49,942 nt of DNA from Patescibacteria group bacterium (lineage in GTDB: Bacteria; Patescibacteriota; Saccharimonadia; Saccharimonadales; UBA4665). This document shows positions 16,657 to 25,458 of this stretch, in pieces. The notes beneath the pieces are model-generated. The model did no database searches and was not told the origin of the DNA. It saw only the letters and a program-made list of their open reading frames with translations. A program made the translations under genes and the position numbers. Every line of letters begins with the position of its first letter. The first letter of the stretch is position 1. The stretch spans positions 1 to 49,942 of the forward strand of contig JARXKL010000007.1 of NCBI GenBank assembly GCA_030272735.1, read 5' to 3'.

Positions 16657-17880
16657 ATGGATGGCACACAAAAACAGGGAAGGCAGCGCAGAGGCTTAGT
16701 TAGCTCGCTCGGACATTTCTTGGGAATGCTACTTTTGGTGGCCGTTATCTTTACGGTTGGCTATGGTGTAGGAAGCGGGCGTGTTAGCTTGAACAGCAAA
16801 AATGCTGCAGTTGCTACTAACCTGCCAGACAAACTAAATTACAGCTCAATAGATGAAGTGTACAAATCGCTCAAAAATAATTACGACGGTAAATTGAGCG
16901 AGGGCCAGCTGGAGGATGGACTCAAGCACGGGCTCACAACGGCTACCAAAGATCCTTACACAACTTATTTTACCGCTAAAGAAGCTAAAGAATTTAGCGA
17001 TCAGCTCAATAATTCGTTCAGCGGCATTGGGGCCCAGCTCGGCCAAGACGACAAACAAAATTTGGAAGTAATTGCTCCTATTGCTGGGTTGCCTGCAGAC
17101 AAAGCTGGGGTGAAAGCCAAGGACATCATAACCGACATAAACGGGACGAGCACCAGTGGGTTAGGTGTGGACGATGCCGTCAGCAAAATTCGCGGCAAAG
17201 CCGGCACAACCGTCACCCTCAAAGTTATTCGCAATAAAGCCGAGCCACTGATGTTCACGATCACTCGTCAAGACATCAATTTGCCAAGTGTCACAACTAA
17301 AACTCTTGATGGCAACATCGGTTATATCCAAATAAGTACTTTCGCCAATGATACCACTAAACTGACGCAGGCGGCCGCTAAGAAGTTTAAGGCGGATGGC
17401 GTGAAGGCTATAGTACTCGATCTGCGTAATGACCCCGGTGGTTTACTGGATGCTTCAGTGAATGTTTCTAGTCTATGGATACCACAAGGTAGAAATATTC
17501 TGCAGGAAAAAACAGGTACAAAAGTGGTTCAGAGCTACAATGCGCTCGGCGGCAATGTGCTTAACGGCATGCCAACAGTTGTGCTGATTAACAGTGGTAG
17601 CGCGTCGGCTTCTGAGATTACTGCAGGCGCATTACACGACAACAATGCTGCATATTTGATAGGTGAAAAGAGCTATGGAAAAGGTGTGGTCCAGCAACTA
17701 ATTAATTTCCGCGATGGTGCACAGCTGAAAGTAACGGTGGCGAGTTGGTATCGCCCAAATGGACAAAACATCAATCATAAGGGTATCGAGCCCGACAAAA
17801 AAGTTAAAATTAGCGACGCCGATGCAAAAGCTGATGTAGATACCCAATTACAAGAAGCTCAAGCCTATTTGAATAAGTAG
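16657..17880 (+). CDS. ctpA: C-terminal processing peptidase (S41/CtpA family)
   Basis: Membrane-anchored serine protease that trims or degrades envelope proteins. A single N-terminal membrane segment (about 17-39) is followed by a helical region, a PDZ domain (about 110-205, starting near FSGIGAQLG) and the S41 catalytic core. Catalytic Ser317 lies in GSASASE and Lys342 in YGKGVVQ, the Ser/Lys dyad of this family; LDLRNDPGGLL and PNGQNINHKGIEPD are further signatures. 407 aa is normal. It probably acts on secreted or wall-associated proteins; in other bacteria such proteases process wall hydrolases, which fits its position next to the CHAP gene. Confidence 0.94.
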   Translation: MDGTQKQGRQRRGLVSSLGHFLGMLLLVAVIFTVGYGVGSGRVSLNSKNAAVATNLPDKLNYSSIDEVYKSLKNNYDGKLSEGQLEDGLKHGLTTATKDPYTTYFTAKEAKEFSDQLNNSFSGIGAQLGQDDKQNLEVIAPIAGLPADKAGVKAKDIITDINGTSTSGLGVDDAVSKIRGKAGTTVTLKVIRNKAEPLMFTITRQDINLPSVTTKTLDGNIGYIQISTFANDTTKLTQAAAKKFKADGVKAIVLDLRNDPGGLLDASVNVSSLWIPQGRNILQEKTGTKVVQSYNALGGNVLNGMPTVVLINSGSASASEITAGALHDNNAAYLIGEKSYGKGVVQQLINFRDGAQLKVTVASWYRPNGQNINHKGIEPDKKVKISDADAKADVDTQLQEAQAYLNK

Positions 17881-17953
17881 CTAGGGGCTTTTTGCTGGAC
17901 AAAACAGGCTCAATTACTGTAGGATTAGAGCAATAAAGAGAGGTGAGTAGAGC

Positions 17954-19555
17954 GTGGCAAACGCGACGAAGTACATTTTTGTTACTGGCGGTGTGCTTTC
18001 CGGATTAGGGAAGGGTATCACGGCCGCCTCAATTGGAAACCTTCTCAAAGCTCGCGGAATCACCGTTAACCTCCAAAAATGTGATCCCTATCTTAACGTG
18101 GATGCCGGTTTGCTTAATCCGCGTGAGCATGGTGAATGTTTTGTTACCAAGGATGGTGCTGAAACTGATCTCGACCTCGGGCATTACGAACGTTTTATAG
18201 ACGAGGAGCTAACCAGCACCAGTAGCCTCATGAGCGGCAAAGTACTCCTTAAGCTGATTAACGACGAGCGAGCAGGGAAATTCGAAGGTGAAGATGTCCA
18301 GATTATACCGCACCTCACCGGCGCAATTCAGGACTGGATAATTAAAGCAGGTGAAGGTTTTGATGTCCATATCGTTGAAATCGGCGGTACCGTGGGCGAT
18401 TATGAATCGTTATCATTTGTAGAAGCCATCCGCGAACTCGGTGTGTCTGTTGGACTAGAAAATTGTGTCTACGTGCATGTTGTGTACTTGCCTTATCTGA
18501 ACGCCAGCAATGAAACTAAAACAAAGCCAGCTCAAAATTCGGTCCGTGAACTGCGCGGACTTGGCATTGCACCGAATATTCTCGTTGGACGCAGCGAACA
18601 GACCGCAAATGGCGCCGTAAAGAGCAAGCTCAGCCTTTTTAGCGGTGTTCCAGAAGCCTCAATAGCTTTATTGCCGAATGCTGCCAGCATATACCAGGTT
18701 CCGCTAACCCTCGAAGATGCAGGTATAGCTGACGTTATCACAAAGAGCCTTGGCCTTAAAGCACAGGCGCCTCAGTTAGACGATTGGCGAGCTGTGGTTG
18801 AGATGGCAACCACAAAATATGATAAGCACGTGAAAATTGGATTAGTCGCCAAGTATATGGATAACACTGATACTTATATGTCGGTGTTTGAAGCATTGCG
18901 CTCGGCTGCTTGGCACAATAAATGCACAATAGATATATCATGGATCGATGCTTCGCAGTACGATGCTCCTGATGCCGATATGGCTAAGGAATTATCCGCA
19001 TATGCCGGAATTGTGGTACCAGGTGGTTTCGGGCAGCGCGGTATAGAAGGCAAAATAAAAGCTGCACAATACGCCCTCAAAGAAAAAGTACCATACCTAG
19101 GTCTTTGCCTTGGTATGCAGATGGCTGTGGTTGCTGCTGCCCGCAATGCAGGCGTTGCCGGGGCAACGACGTTTGAGCTCGATCCAGAAGCAAAAGATGT
19201 CGTTATCAATACCATGGCAGACCAAAAAGGTTTGCACATGACAGGCGGCACCATGCGCCTGGGCGATTACCAATGCGCATTGAGCGCTGGGAGCCTTGCT
19301 GCAAAAACATACAATGCAACCACCATTACCGAGCGCCACCGCCACCGCGGCGAATGCAATAATGATTATCGCGATAAATTTGAATCTTGGGGCATCAAGG
19401 CCAGCGGCATAAACCCAGACAACGACCTTGTTGAAATTATTGAAGGCATTGACCATCCGTTCCTTATGGCTTCACAATTCCACCCTGAGTTCAAAAGCCG
19501 ACCAAACAGACCCCACCCAATGTTCGATGGTTTCATAAAAGCACTCGTTAGCTAG
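17954..19555 (+). CDS. pyrG: CTP synthase
   Basis: Makes CTP from UTP, ATP and glutamine. N-terminal amidoligase domain (residues 1 to about 265) begins KYIFVTGGVLSGLGKGI, the conserved P-loop, followed by KCDPYLNVDAG and the HIVEIGGTVGDYES segment. The C-terminal glutamine amidotransferase domain carries the nucleophile in LGLCLGMQMAV and the FHPEF histidine/glutamate. 533 aa, full length. Start GTG 17954 is supported by AGAGGTGAG at 17938-17946, 7 nt upstream. It is one of very few metabolic genes in the window. Confidence 0.98.
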   Translation: MANATKYIFVTGGVLSGLGKGITAASIGNLLKARGITVNLQKCDPYLNVDAGLLNPREHGECFVTKDGAETDLDLGHYERFIDEELTSTSSLMSGKVLLKLINDERAGKFEGEDVQIIPHLTGAIQDWIIKAGEGFDVHIVEIGGTVGDYESLSFVEAIRELGVSVGLENCVYVHVVYLPYLNASNETKTKPAQNSVRELRGLGIAPNILVGRSEQTANGAVKSKLSLFSGVPEASIALLPNAASIYQVPLTLEDAGIADVITKSLGLKAQAPQLDDWRAVVEMATTKYDKHVKIGLVAKYMDNTDTYMSVFEALRSAAWHNKCTIDISWIDASQYDAPDADMAKELSAYAGIVVPGGFGQRGIEGKIKAAQYALKEKVPYLGLCLGMQMAVVAAARNAGVAGATTFELDPEAKDVVINTMADQKGLHMTGGTMRLGDYQCALSAGSLAAKTYNATTITERHRHRGECNNDYRDKFESWGIKASGINPDNDLVEIIEGIDHPFLMASQFHPEFKSRPNRPHPMFDGFIKALVS

Positions 19556-19557
19556 AC

Positions 19558-19575
19558 AGTGCCGTGCGTGGCACT
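19558..19575 (+). terminator. Hairpin after pyrG, overlapping the next promoter
   Basis: 6-bp stem AGTGCC / GGCACT (19558-19563, 19570-19575) with a 6-nt loop, 3 bp after the pyrG stop. No T run follows, and its last base is the first base of the TTGCGT -35 box of the next gene. Confidence 0.4.
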
Positions 19576-19603
19576 TGCGTACACCGATGGAGTAAGGTAG
19601 CAT
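19575..19603 (+). promoter_or_regulatory. Promoter of the single-domain response regulator
   Basis: TTGCGT (19575-19580), 17-nt spacer, TAGCAT (19598-19603). The -10 ends 7 nt before ATG 19611, predicting a leaderless mRNA. Confidence 0.5.
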
Positions 19604-19610
19604 AAGCTGT

Positions 19611-20018
19611 ATGCAACCAAACCAAAACTCCTCAGGACCACCAGTCCATTTAAAAAAGATTTTATTAGTTGAAGACGACGACGCGTTAGCGAATGTTTAT
19701 ACAACTCGGTTGCTGGCCGAAGGTTTTGATGCCAAACGAGTATCGAATGGGGAAGAAGCTCTCGCAGCGGCACTTTCTTACAAGCCAAACTTGGTCTTGC
19801 TCGATGTTATGATGCCGAAAGTCAGTGGACTCGATGTGCTCGATATTATGCGTAATACGCCTGAAACAGCGAATCTCAAGATCATCATGCTGACTGCACT
19901 CAGCCAAGATGCTGATAAAGAACGTGCTGAAGCTCTCGGTGCCGACGATTACTTGGTTAAATCCCAAGTCGTTATATCCGATGTGGTAGACAGAATTCGT
20001 TTCCATTTAGGCAACTAA
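19611..20018 (+). CDS. Single-domain response regulator (receiver only)
   Basis: 135-aa CheY-like receiver. Acidic pocket EDDD (21-24), phospho-acceptor Asp65 in LLDVMMPK, Thr in MLTALS and Lys in YLVKSQV are all present, so phosphorylation should be possible. There is no output domain; it probably acts by protein contact. No histidine kinase gene lies next to it, so its partner is elsewhere. It stands alone between its own promoter and a strong terminator. Confidence 0.93.
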   Translation: MQPNQNSSGPPVHLKKILLVEDDDALANVYTTRLLAEGFDAKRVSNGEEALAAALSYKPNLVLLDVMMPKVSGLDVLDIMRNTPETANLKIIMLTALSQDADKERAEALGADDYLVKSQVVISDVVDRIRFHLGN

Positions 20019-20034
20019 AAAGTTTCAACAATAT

Positions 20035-20063
20035 AAAATAACCCGCATGTTGCGGGTTATTTT
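20035..20063. terminator. Bidirectional intrinsic terminator between response regulator and rpmA
   Basis: Perfect 13-bp inverted repeat (20035-20047 and 20051-20063) with GC core ACCCGCA/TGCGGGT, a 3-nt loop and A/T-rich flanks: AAAATA on one side and TATTTTATT on the other. It can end transcription from both converging genes. Confidence 0.9.
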
Positions 20064-20081
20064 ATTGAGGACAACTGTAAA

Positions 20082-20354
20082 CTAAATGACTGAGACTTCA
20101 GTGCGAGCCACTGAGCGGCCACTATAGGTGCGTACGCGTCGGCTCTTGAACTGTACAATGCCATCGCGGTCCGCGTGAATAGTGAAGTTGCGACTCAAGC
20201 GTGTGCCAACACCAGGGCGCTTAGTCATGCCAATTTGACGAACAATAACTTGACCGACCTTAACCTTTTGACCACCAAACAGCTTAACGCCGAGACGTTG
20301 ACCAGGACTATCGTGTACATTTTTGGCTGTACCGCCAGCTTTCACATGTGACAT
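20082..20354 (-). CDS. rpmA: 50S ribosomal protein bL27
   Basis: Component of the large ribosomal subunit near the peptidyl-transferase centre. 90 aa with the family text KAGGTAKN, SPGQRLGVKLFGGQ and the VIVRQIGMTKRPGVG segment. The flexible N-terminal arm begins directly MSHVKAGG, without the cleaved extension found in Firmicutes. The ribosome-binding site AAGGAG lies just upstream on the minus strand (complement of 20357-20362). The gene stands alone, without rplU, which is usually upstream in other bacteria. Confidence 0.95.
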   Translation of the reverse strand: MSHVKAGGTAKNVHDSPGQRLGVKLFGGQKVKVGQVIVRQIGMTKRPGVGTRLSRNFTIHADRDGIVQFKSRRVRTYSGRSVARTEVSVI

Positions 20355-20391
20355 AGTGTCTCCTTATTGCAGCTTTTGTCTAAGTATTAGG

Positions 20392-21627
20392 CTACTGCTT
20401 GGTTAGTACTAAGAGCTGGCGGGCGACTATCTGATCTTCGCGGTGATAGATAAGATCAGCATCCCTAACATGCTCAAAACTCATACGATTGTACCCCAGA
20501 TCGGCTAAGGAGTCAATAAGAGGGAGGTGCTTGAACTGATTATAACCGTTTTGCCAAGCTGGAATGGCGATACATAAGCGCGTGCCCGATTTGATTTGGG
20601 TAGCGATATTTTGTAAAAACTTACGGATGATTAGGTTACATTCGCTTGCTGTTTGATTTATAATTTCCGGGCTTGGACGGCTGGTGAACGGACGGCCTAA
20701 GTACGTTTCGCAGGCCACAAAATCGAAATCATAGGCCCATTTGTAATGGGTAGCGTCACCTTGGATGACGCCTGTCGGGGTTTCGTAAACGTACCACTCT
20801 TTGAGCCAGGCAAGGTTGCCCTCTGTGAAATCTACCATTCGCTGCTCTAAATCGCTGCCATAGGCGCCATAACCCATCAGTAAAGCTTCTTGCAACACCA
20901 CTCCAGTCCCACAGAATGGGTCGAGTACTGACGCTCCAAGTGTGGGCATGGGTATCGGCTCTCCAGCAGGGATTTCACAGATATTTTTGAGAGCAGTTTC
21001 TGGCACTTCACCCGCAGCCAGATTAATAATAATTTGCGCCAGCTTCGGCGGCAACATGCCAACTTTACTGTCGCGCTTTGGTCGTTCGCGGTCGCGGCGA
21101 GTATAGCTTTCTATGTCCTGGACTTTAACGGTTTGAGCGACAACTGTTTTGTTGCCATCACGAATAAACACTAATTCCCAGCCATTTAGGCCGGTAAGTT
21201 TATTATGTATAATCTGCGCGCTATTGAGCTCTAAGGCTTTGTTAGGAACGAGCCGAACTGAACGTCCGGTATTACGAATAGCTTTCTTCATGGTGAGGCC
21301 GGTAGCTTCAATCTGCCTAATATTGGTGTCTAAGCCGATAACACTGAGGCCGAGCAGCATTTTTCCTTCTGGCATAGTCTCGCTATGGCCCGGTGCAACG
21401 CCCACTAAAAATTGTTCAATTTTTCGCCAGTCAGTTGTATCGAGCGTTGTTAAGACCTTGCAAAACTTAACACTACCGCCCAAGCGGTCAAATGCTAACA
21501 AGCAGGGGTCAATGTCTACTATGACTGTCTGATTGCCTACCATCTGTAGCGCGTTTGCACCATAGAGGCTTTCAAGTTCAGCTAGGCCAAGAGCCGGCTG
21601 TCGACCTAAGATTAGAAGACTTTGCAT
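20392..21627 (-). CDS. TRM11-like SAM-dependent RNA/DNA methyltransferase
   Basis: 411-aa predicted methyltransferase. Motif I reads DPFCGTGVVLQEALLMGY (SAM binding), followed by the acidic SDLEQRMV. The catalytic position usually occupied by DPPY is here ETYLGRPF, as I recall for bacterial TRM11-like proteins. The N-terminal 150 residues (ILGRQPALGLAELESLYG) resemble the N-terminal/THUMP-like part of TRM11-type tRNA guanosine-N2 methyltransferases. tRNA modification is the best guess; DNA methylation cannot be excluded. A TATACT element on the minus strand (21639-21634) ends 6 nt before the ATG. Confidence 0.75.
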   Translation of the reverse strand: MQSLLILGRQPALGLAELESLYGANALQMVGNQTVIVDIDPCLLAFDRLGGSVKFCKVLTTLDTTDWRKIEQFLVGVAPGHSETMPEGKMLLGLSVIGLDTNIRQIEATGLTMKKAIRNTGRSVRLVPNKALELNSAQIIHNKLTGLNGWELVFIRDGNKTVVAQTVKVQDIESYTRRDRERPKRDSKVGMLPPKLAQIIINLAAGEVPETALKNICEIPAGEPIPMPTLGASVLDPFCGTGVVLQEALLMGYGAYGSDLEQRMVDFTEGNLAWLKEWYVYETPTGVIQGDATHYKWAYDFDFVACETYLGRPFTSRPSPEIINQTASECNLIIRKFLQNIATQIKSGTRLCIAIPAWQNGYNQFKHLPLIDSLADLGYNRMSFEHVRDADLIYHREDQIVARQLLVLTKQ

Positions 21628-21633
21628 AGTGCT

Positions 21634-21639
21634 AGTATA
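21634..21639 (-). promoter_or_regulatory. -10 element of the TRM11-like gene
   Basis: TATACT on the minus strand, 6 nt before the ATG at 21627: predicted leaderless start. Confidence 0.45.
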
Positions 21640-21692
21640 GCTGCACTAGGACGCATTCCCCAGAGTAATACGGCTTAGGTAGTCAGCTCCGG

Positions 21693-21698
21693 TATAAT
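21693..21698 (+). promoter_or_regulatory. -10 element of the flippase-like gene
   Basis: TATAAT ends 6 nt before ATG 21705: predicted leaderless start. It is divergent from the TRM11-like promoter 55 bp away. Confidence 0.5.
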
Positions 21699-21704
21699 AC
21701 CTCT

Positions 21705-22814
21705 ATGGACCACTCTCAAAATCCGCACCAACCGCTGCATATTCCACCGGATCGCCAGTCACAGCAGTCTTGGCTACGACGAAACTGGAAGCTGCTATTA
21801 AATGCAGTCACGTTCATTGCGCTGGCAATTGTTGTATACGCATTGCGGCATCAGCTGGTATCGACATTTAGCAATATTGCACGGGTCAACGGTTGGTTGC
21901 TTTTACTATTGATACCCGTAGAGGCCTTAAATTATCATGCGCAGGCTAAGCTTTACCAAAACTTATTCCAGATTGTCGGCAATAAGCTTAGTTACAAATC
22001 GCTGTTCAGAACTTCATTGGAACTGAACTTTGTCAATCATGTTTTTCCGAGTGGCGGTGCAGCCGGTATTTCGTATTTCGGACTATCTATGCGCGACGGC
22101 GAAAAACTGACTGCCGCTAAAGCGACGCTCGTGCAGGTCATGAAACTTGGCCTACAGTTTTTGTCATTCGAGGTGCTCATTGTCTTCGGACTACTATCCC
22201 TTTCGATAATGGGACGCGTCAGTAACCTGACTATTCTAGTGACGGCAACCTTGTCGACCCTACTACTCGTCGGTACTATGCTGTTTGTCTATATTGTTGG
22301 AAGTCGTGAACGCATCAATTCGTTTTTTACAATTGTTACACGAGGGCTCAACAAAATAATTCAGCTGGTGCGACCTAGACATCCTGAGACAATTAATATC
22401 GATAATGCCCGCCATGTATTTGATGATTTCCACACTAACTACAATGAAATTCGCGCAAACTACAGGCGTTTGTACGCTCCATTTTGGTGGGCATTCTTAG
22501 CCAATTTTACTGAAGTACTAGCGGTGTACGTAGTTTATTTAGCTTTTGGAAAATACATTAACTTTGGTGCAGTTATTATTGCCTACGCTGTGGCAAATTT
22601 TGCCGGACTGGTGTCTATATTACCAGGTGGAGTCGGCATTTACGAAGGTCTTATGACCGCAGTGATGGCGAGTGCTGGAGTGTCGCCCGGTGTGAGCTTG
22701 CCCGTGACCATAATGTACCGCGTATTGAACACTCTCATTCAGATTCCGCCAGGCTACTATCTGTATCAAAAAACGCTCCGAGCAGGGAGGCGTCTGCCTG
22801 ATGCAACCCGATGA
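21705..22814 (+). CDS. Lysylphosphatidylglycerol synthase TM-region/UPF0104 membrane protein
   Basis: 369-aa polytopic membrane protein with about eight helices, of the LPG_synthase_TM (AglD/MprF flippase-like) family. Family-like text includes the helix around LLLLLIPVEALNYHAQA, the loop FVNHVFPSGGAAGISYF, and near the end ANFAGLVSILPGGVGIYEGLMTA, the most conserved stretch. There is no catalytic aminoacyl-transferase domain, so it probably moves or binds a lipid. The last 14 bp overlap xseA, suggesting coupled translation, although the functions appear unrelated. Confidence 0.88.
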   Translation: MDHSQNPHQPLHIPPDRQSQQSWLRRNWKLLLNAVTFIALAIVVYALRHQLVSTFSNIARVNGWLLLLLIPVEALNYHAQAKLYQNLFQIVGNKLSYKSLFRTSLELNFVNHVFPSGGAAGISYFGLSMRDGEKLTAAKATLVQVMKLGLQFLSFEVLIVFGLLSLSIMGRVSNLTILVTATLSTLLLVGTMLFVYIVGSRERINSFFTIVTRGLNKIIQLVRPRHPETINIDNARHVFDDFHTNYNEIRANYRRLYAPFWWAFLANFTEVLAVYVVYLAFGKYINFGAVIIAYAVANFAGLVSILPGGVGIYEGLMTAVMASAGVSPGVSLPVTIMYRVLNTLIQIPPGYYLYQKTLRAGRRLPDATR

Positions 22815-23928
22815 AACACTTGAACTTGGAGTCACTGAATTTGTAGCGCTCCTAAATCAGACGCTCGATTACGCATATAGCGGAGTGGTAATAACTGGCG
22901 AATTAGCCAATTTGCGCGTGAGCAAAAACCGCTGGGTGTACTTTGACTTAAAAGACGATGACGCTACAGTTAAATTCTTCGGAACCGTCTACCATTTGCC
23001 TGGACCGCTGGAGGACGGCATGATCCTCAAAGTGCGCGGCCAGCCAAAACTTCATAATCTGTATGGTTTTAGTGTGAACGTGCAGTCAATTCAGACGGCC
23101 GGTGAAGGTAGTATTCGACGCGCTGCCGAATTGTTACAGGCTAAGCTCCAAGCAGCCGGTTTATTTGATGCTGATCGTAAACGACAACTGCCGTATCCGC
23201 CTCAGCGGATTGGATTAGTAGCGTCTAAACAGTCCGCAGCCTATGCAGATTTTGTAAAAATTATCGATGCCCGCTGGGGAGGAATTATAATTCAGCATAT
23301 TGATGTACAAGTGCAAGGCGAGGTAGCACCTGCACAAATTGTTGCGGCCATCGAACAATTCAATGCATTGCCAGAACCTCCTAACGTACTGGTTTTGATT
23401 CGCGGCGGCGGCAGCGCTGAAGATTTAGCGGCCTTTAGCACCGATCAAGTTACGCGAGCAGTAGCTGGCAGCCGCGTACCAACGTTGGTTGCTATTGGGC
23501 ACGAGATTGATGTATGCCTAGCAGAATTAGCAGCCGATCAGCGAGCAAGTACACCGAGTAATGCCGCCGAGTTACTCGTGCCAGATAGGCAGCAATCGTT
23601 ACTAGAGCTCGATCGCAAAGCCGGACAGTTAGCCTACGCAAGTGAACGAGTTTTCACGGACGCACGTCTGCAAGTTGAGCAACAAGGCATACGCCTGCAT
23701 GACGCTATTACGTTACTGATCACTGGGCGAACAGAACACATAGCGGCTCAGTCACAGTTACTGCGAGCGCTCAGCCCAGAAGCAATTTTGCGCCGTGGCT
23801 ACGCGATTGTCCGTCACCAAAACAGAACTGTGCGTGAGGCTATGCGACTCAAACAAGATGATATTATTACTGTACAGGTAGCGACCGGAATGTTTGATGC
23901 TGCTGTACTACCAAGGCACAAGGAGTAA
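22801..23928 (+). CDS. xseA: Exodeoxyribonuclease VII large subunit
   Basis: Catalytic subunit of the single-strand-specific exonuclease VII. An N-terminal OB-fold (about 8-105: VTEFVALLNQTLDYAYSGVVITGELANLR, WVYFDLKDDDATVKF) precedes the catalytic domain with RIGLVASKQSAAYADF, LIRGGGSAEDLAAF and AIGHEIDVCLAELAADQRASTPSNAAELL. A shorter coiled coil and the C-terminal LRRGYAI-type strand (ILRRGYAIVRHQN) follow. 375 aa is at the short end of the family (around 400-450), the coiled-coil part being reduced. Confidence 0.96.
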   Translation: MQPDETLELGVTEFVALLNQTLDYAYSGVVITGELANLRVSKNRWVYFDLKDDDATVKFFGTVYHLPGPLEDGMILKVRGQPKLHNLYGFSVNVQSIQTAGEGSIRRAAELLQAKLQAAGLFDADRKRQLPYPPQRIGLVASKQSAAYADFVKIIDARWGGIIIQHIDVQVQGEVAPAQIVAAIEQFNALPEPPNVLVLIRGGGSAEDLAAFSTDQVTRAVAGSRVPTLVAIGHEIDVCLAELAADQRASTPSNAAELLVPDRQQSLLELDRKAGQLAYASERVFTDARLQVEQQGIRLHDAITLLITGRTEHIAAQSQLLRALSPEAILRRGYAIVRHQNRTVREAMRLKQDDIITVQVATGMFDAAVLPRHKE

Positions 23929-23929
23929 C

Positions 23930-24133
23930 ATGGCCAAATCTCAACCAACATACGAACAACTAAATACTGAGCTTGAAAAAATTGTTAGTGAATTGCAGCA
24001 AGACACCGTGGATATAGACACGGCTATTGAACATTACCAGCGAGGGCTGCAGCTTGTGAAAGAATTGGAAGTCTACCTCGAAAACGCTACTAACAACGTT
24101 CAAGAACTTAAAGCCGCGTTCACTGAGAAATAG
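23930..24133 (+). CDS. xseB: Exodeoxyribonuclease VII small subunit
   Basis: 67-aa all-helical subunit that packs on XseA. Family text: YEQLNTELEKIVSEL, an acidic DIDTAIEHYQRGLQL helix, and a C-terminal helix. Start ATG 23930 is 1 bp after the xseA stop and follows AAGGAG (23920-23925); the in-frame extension to 23894 lies within xseA. Confidence 0.95.
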   Translation: MAKSQPTYEQLNTELEKIVSELQQDTVDIDTAIEHYQRGLQLVKELEVYLENATNNVQELKAAFTEK

Positions 24134-24136
24134 TTG

Positions 24137-24625
24137 ATGGTGCTGCTAGTTCTGGCCGCCATCTTCACGCTAGCGTGTTTTGCTGGTGTTTTATTGTATG
24201 GCGCGCCATATTTGCCAACCTTAACGCCACAAGTAAGCGCGGCTATAAAGCTCGCAGAACTAAAGCCTGGAACAACGCTCCTGGAGCTGGGGTGTGGTGA
24301 CGGGAAGGTGTTAATAGCAGCGGCTCAAAAAGGCGCATTCGTAGTTGGCTATGAGCTTAACCCCATCGTTGCTCTTGTTGCATGGTTGCGCACCCGCAAG
24401 TACCGGAAACAGGTGAACATAATATGGGGTAACTTCTGGAAAAAAGAATGGCCAGAAGCAGACGTCATATTTGTGTTTTTATTGCCAAAATATATGGAAA
24501 AGCTGAATAACTATTGTATACAATACAAGCATAAGCCCGTCAAACTAGTTAGTTTTGCTTTCACTATTCCCGGTAAAACTGCACAGAAGACTATAAACGG
24601 TGTTTATCGCTATGATTATAGTTAA
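24137..24625 (+). CDS. Membrane-anchored class I SAM-dependent methyltransferase
   Basis: 162-aa protein with an N-terminal hydrophobic helix (about 1-25) followed by a Rossmann methyltransferase: motif I LLELGCGDGKVLIAA, the acidic residue at the end of strand 2 in GYELNP, and the motif IV-like stretch ADVIFVFLLPKYM. It resembles small SAM methyltransferases of the FAM173/lysine methyltransferase-like type, but the substrate is unknown. ATG 24137 is used rather than TTG 24134, immediately after xseB's stop. The final YDYS may be surface exposed. Confidence 0.8.
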   Translation: MVLLVLAAIFTLACFAGVLLYGAPYLPTLTPQVSAAIKLAELKPGTTLLELGCGDGKVLIAAAQKGAFVVGYELNPIVALVAWLRTRKYRKQVNIIWGNFWKKEWPEADVIFVFLLPKYMEKLNNYCIQYKHKPVKLVSFAFTIPGKTAQKTINGVYRYDYS

Positions 24626-24654
24626 CCAGTTTGCCACAAGCAGCGGTTCTGCAG

Positions 24655-24660
24655 TACTAT
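24655..24660 (+). promoter_or_regulatory. -10 element of the anchored protein gene
   Basis: TACTAT ends 7 nt before ATG 24668. An overlapping TATAAT (24658-24663) covers the first ATG at 24662, so that ATG would be inside the promoter and is unlikely to be used. Confidence 0.4.
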
Positions 24661-24667
24661 AATGCTT

Positions 24668-25345
24668 ATGATACAAAACAATGAGCGTGGAGCCGTCAGT
24701 GGCGTTGCTATTTCTCTTGTCTTGACAGTTTTGCTTCTCGTCGGAGCAATAGGCTTCGCTGCATGGGCGTTTACCAGTCGGCAAGATTATAAATCCAATA
24801 CTGATGAAAAAATTTCTAAAGCAGTGACCATCGCAAAGCAGGAAGAATCATCTGCAAAAGACAAACAGTTCATTGAAGATGAAAAACAGCCACTCCGAGC
24901 CTATAAAGGTCCCGAAGCATATGGCAGCATTGCACTCAGCTATCCCAAGACTTGGAGCGGATACGTTGATGACAGCGGCAAAGCAGCGACAGTTATTGAT
25001 GGATTCTTTTCACCTAATATTGTTCCATCAACAGCTGATCCAGCTAATGTCTTTGCACTGCGCTTACAAGTGGTCGATCAGCCATATAGCCAAGTTGCAA
25101 AAAATCTAGCGCAATCACTCGAATCGAGCAGTGATGGGCCAGCCCCAAACATTACTGCATACTCGCTACCAAAAATGCCGAAAGTAGTCGGTATAAAAAT
25201 AATCGGCACATTACCTAATCAGAAGCAGGGAGTGATGGTAGTTTTGCCACTACGATCGCAAACAATCCAGATCTGGTCGGAGACTGGCCAGTTCACTCCT
25301 GACTTCGAAAACAGCATCTTGCCAAATCTGTCCTATAGCCCGTAA
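24668..25345 (+). CDS. Single-pass membrane-anchored protein, PsbP-like outer domain suspected
   Basis: About 225 aa: N-terminal polar GNERGA-type segment (NNERGAVSG), membrane helix at about 12-35, a charged helical linker to about 75, then an extracellular domain from about 80 with SIALSYPKTWSGYVD and repeated hydrophobic strands. The YPKTW start of the domain recalls PsbP/MOG1-like folds found in bacterial surface proteins, but this is only a suggestion. No lipobox. Start ATG 24668 is preferred over 24662 because of the promoter position. Confidence 0.65.
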   Translation: MIQNNERGAVSGVAISLVLTVLLLVGAIGFAAWAFTSRQDYKSNTDEKISKAVTIAKQEESSAKDKQFIEDEKQPLRAYKGPEAYGSIALSYPKTWSGYVDDSGKAATVIDGFFSPNIVPSTADPANVFALRLQVVDQPYSQVAKNLAQSLESSSDGPAPNITAYSLPKMPKVVGIKIIGTLPNQKQGVMVVLPLRSQTIQIWSETGQFTPDFENSILPNLSYSP

Positions 25346-25423
25346 TGAAAACTAATACGGTTACGCTAAAAACCGTTACACGATTTGTATGCAAAATATG
25401 CAACCAAGTTGTGCTATATAAGC

Positions 25424-25429
25424 TATACT
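25424..25429 (+). promoter_or_regulatory. -10 element of the degenerate two-component pair
   Basis: TATACT; the predicted start near 25436 leaves a leader of about 23 nt carrying GGAGGG (25446-25451). Confidence 0.4.
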
Positions 25430-25458
25430 AATTTTATAGATTCGTGGAGGGTCCAACG

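Noticed and set aside
19097-19456. Long minus-strand ORF within pyrG (119 aa)
   Set aside because: It is antisense to the conserved amidotransferase domain of CTP synthase; codon bias of the real gene explains it.
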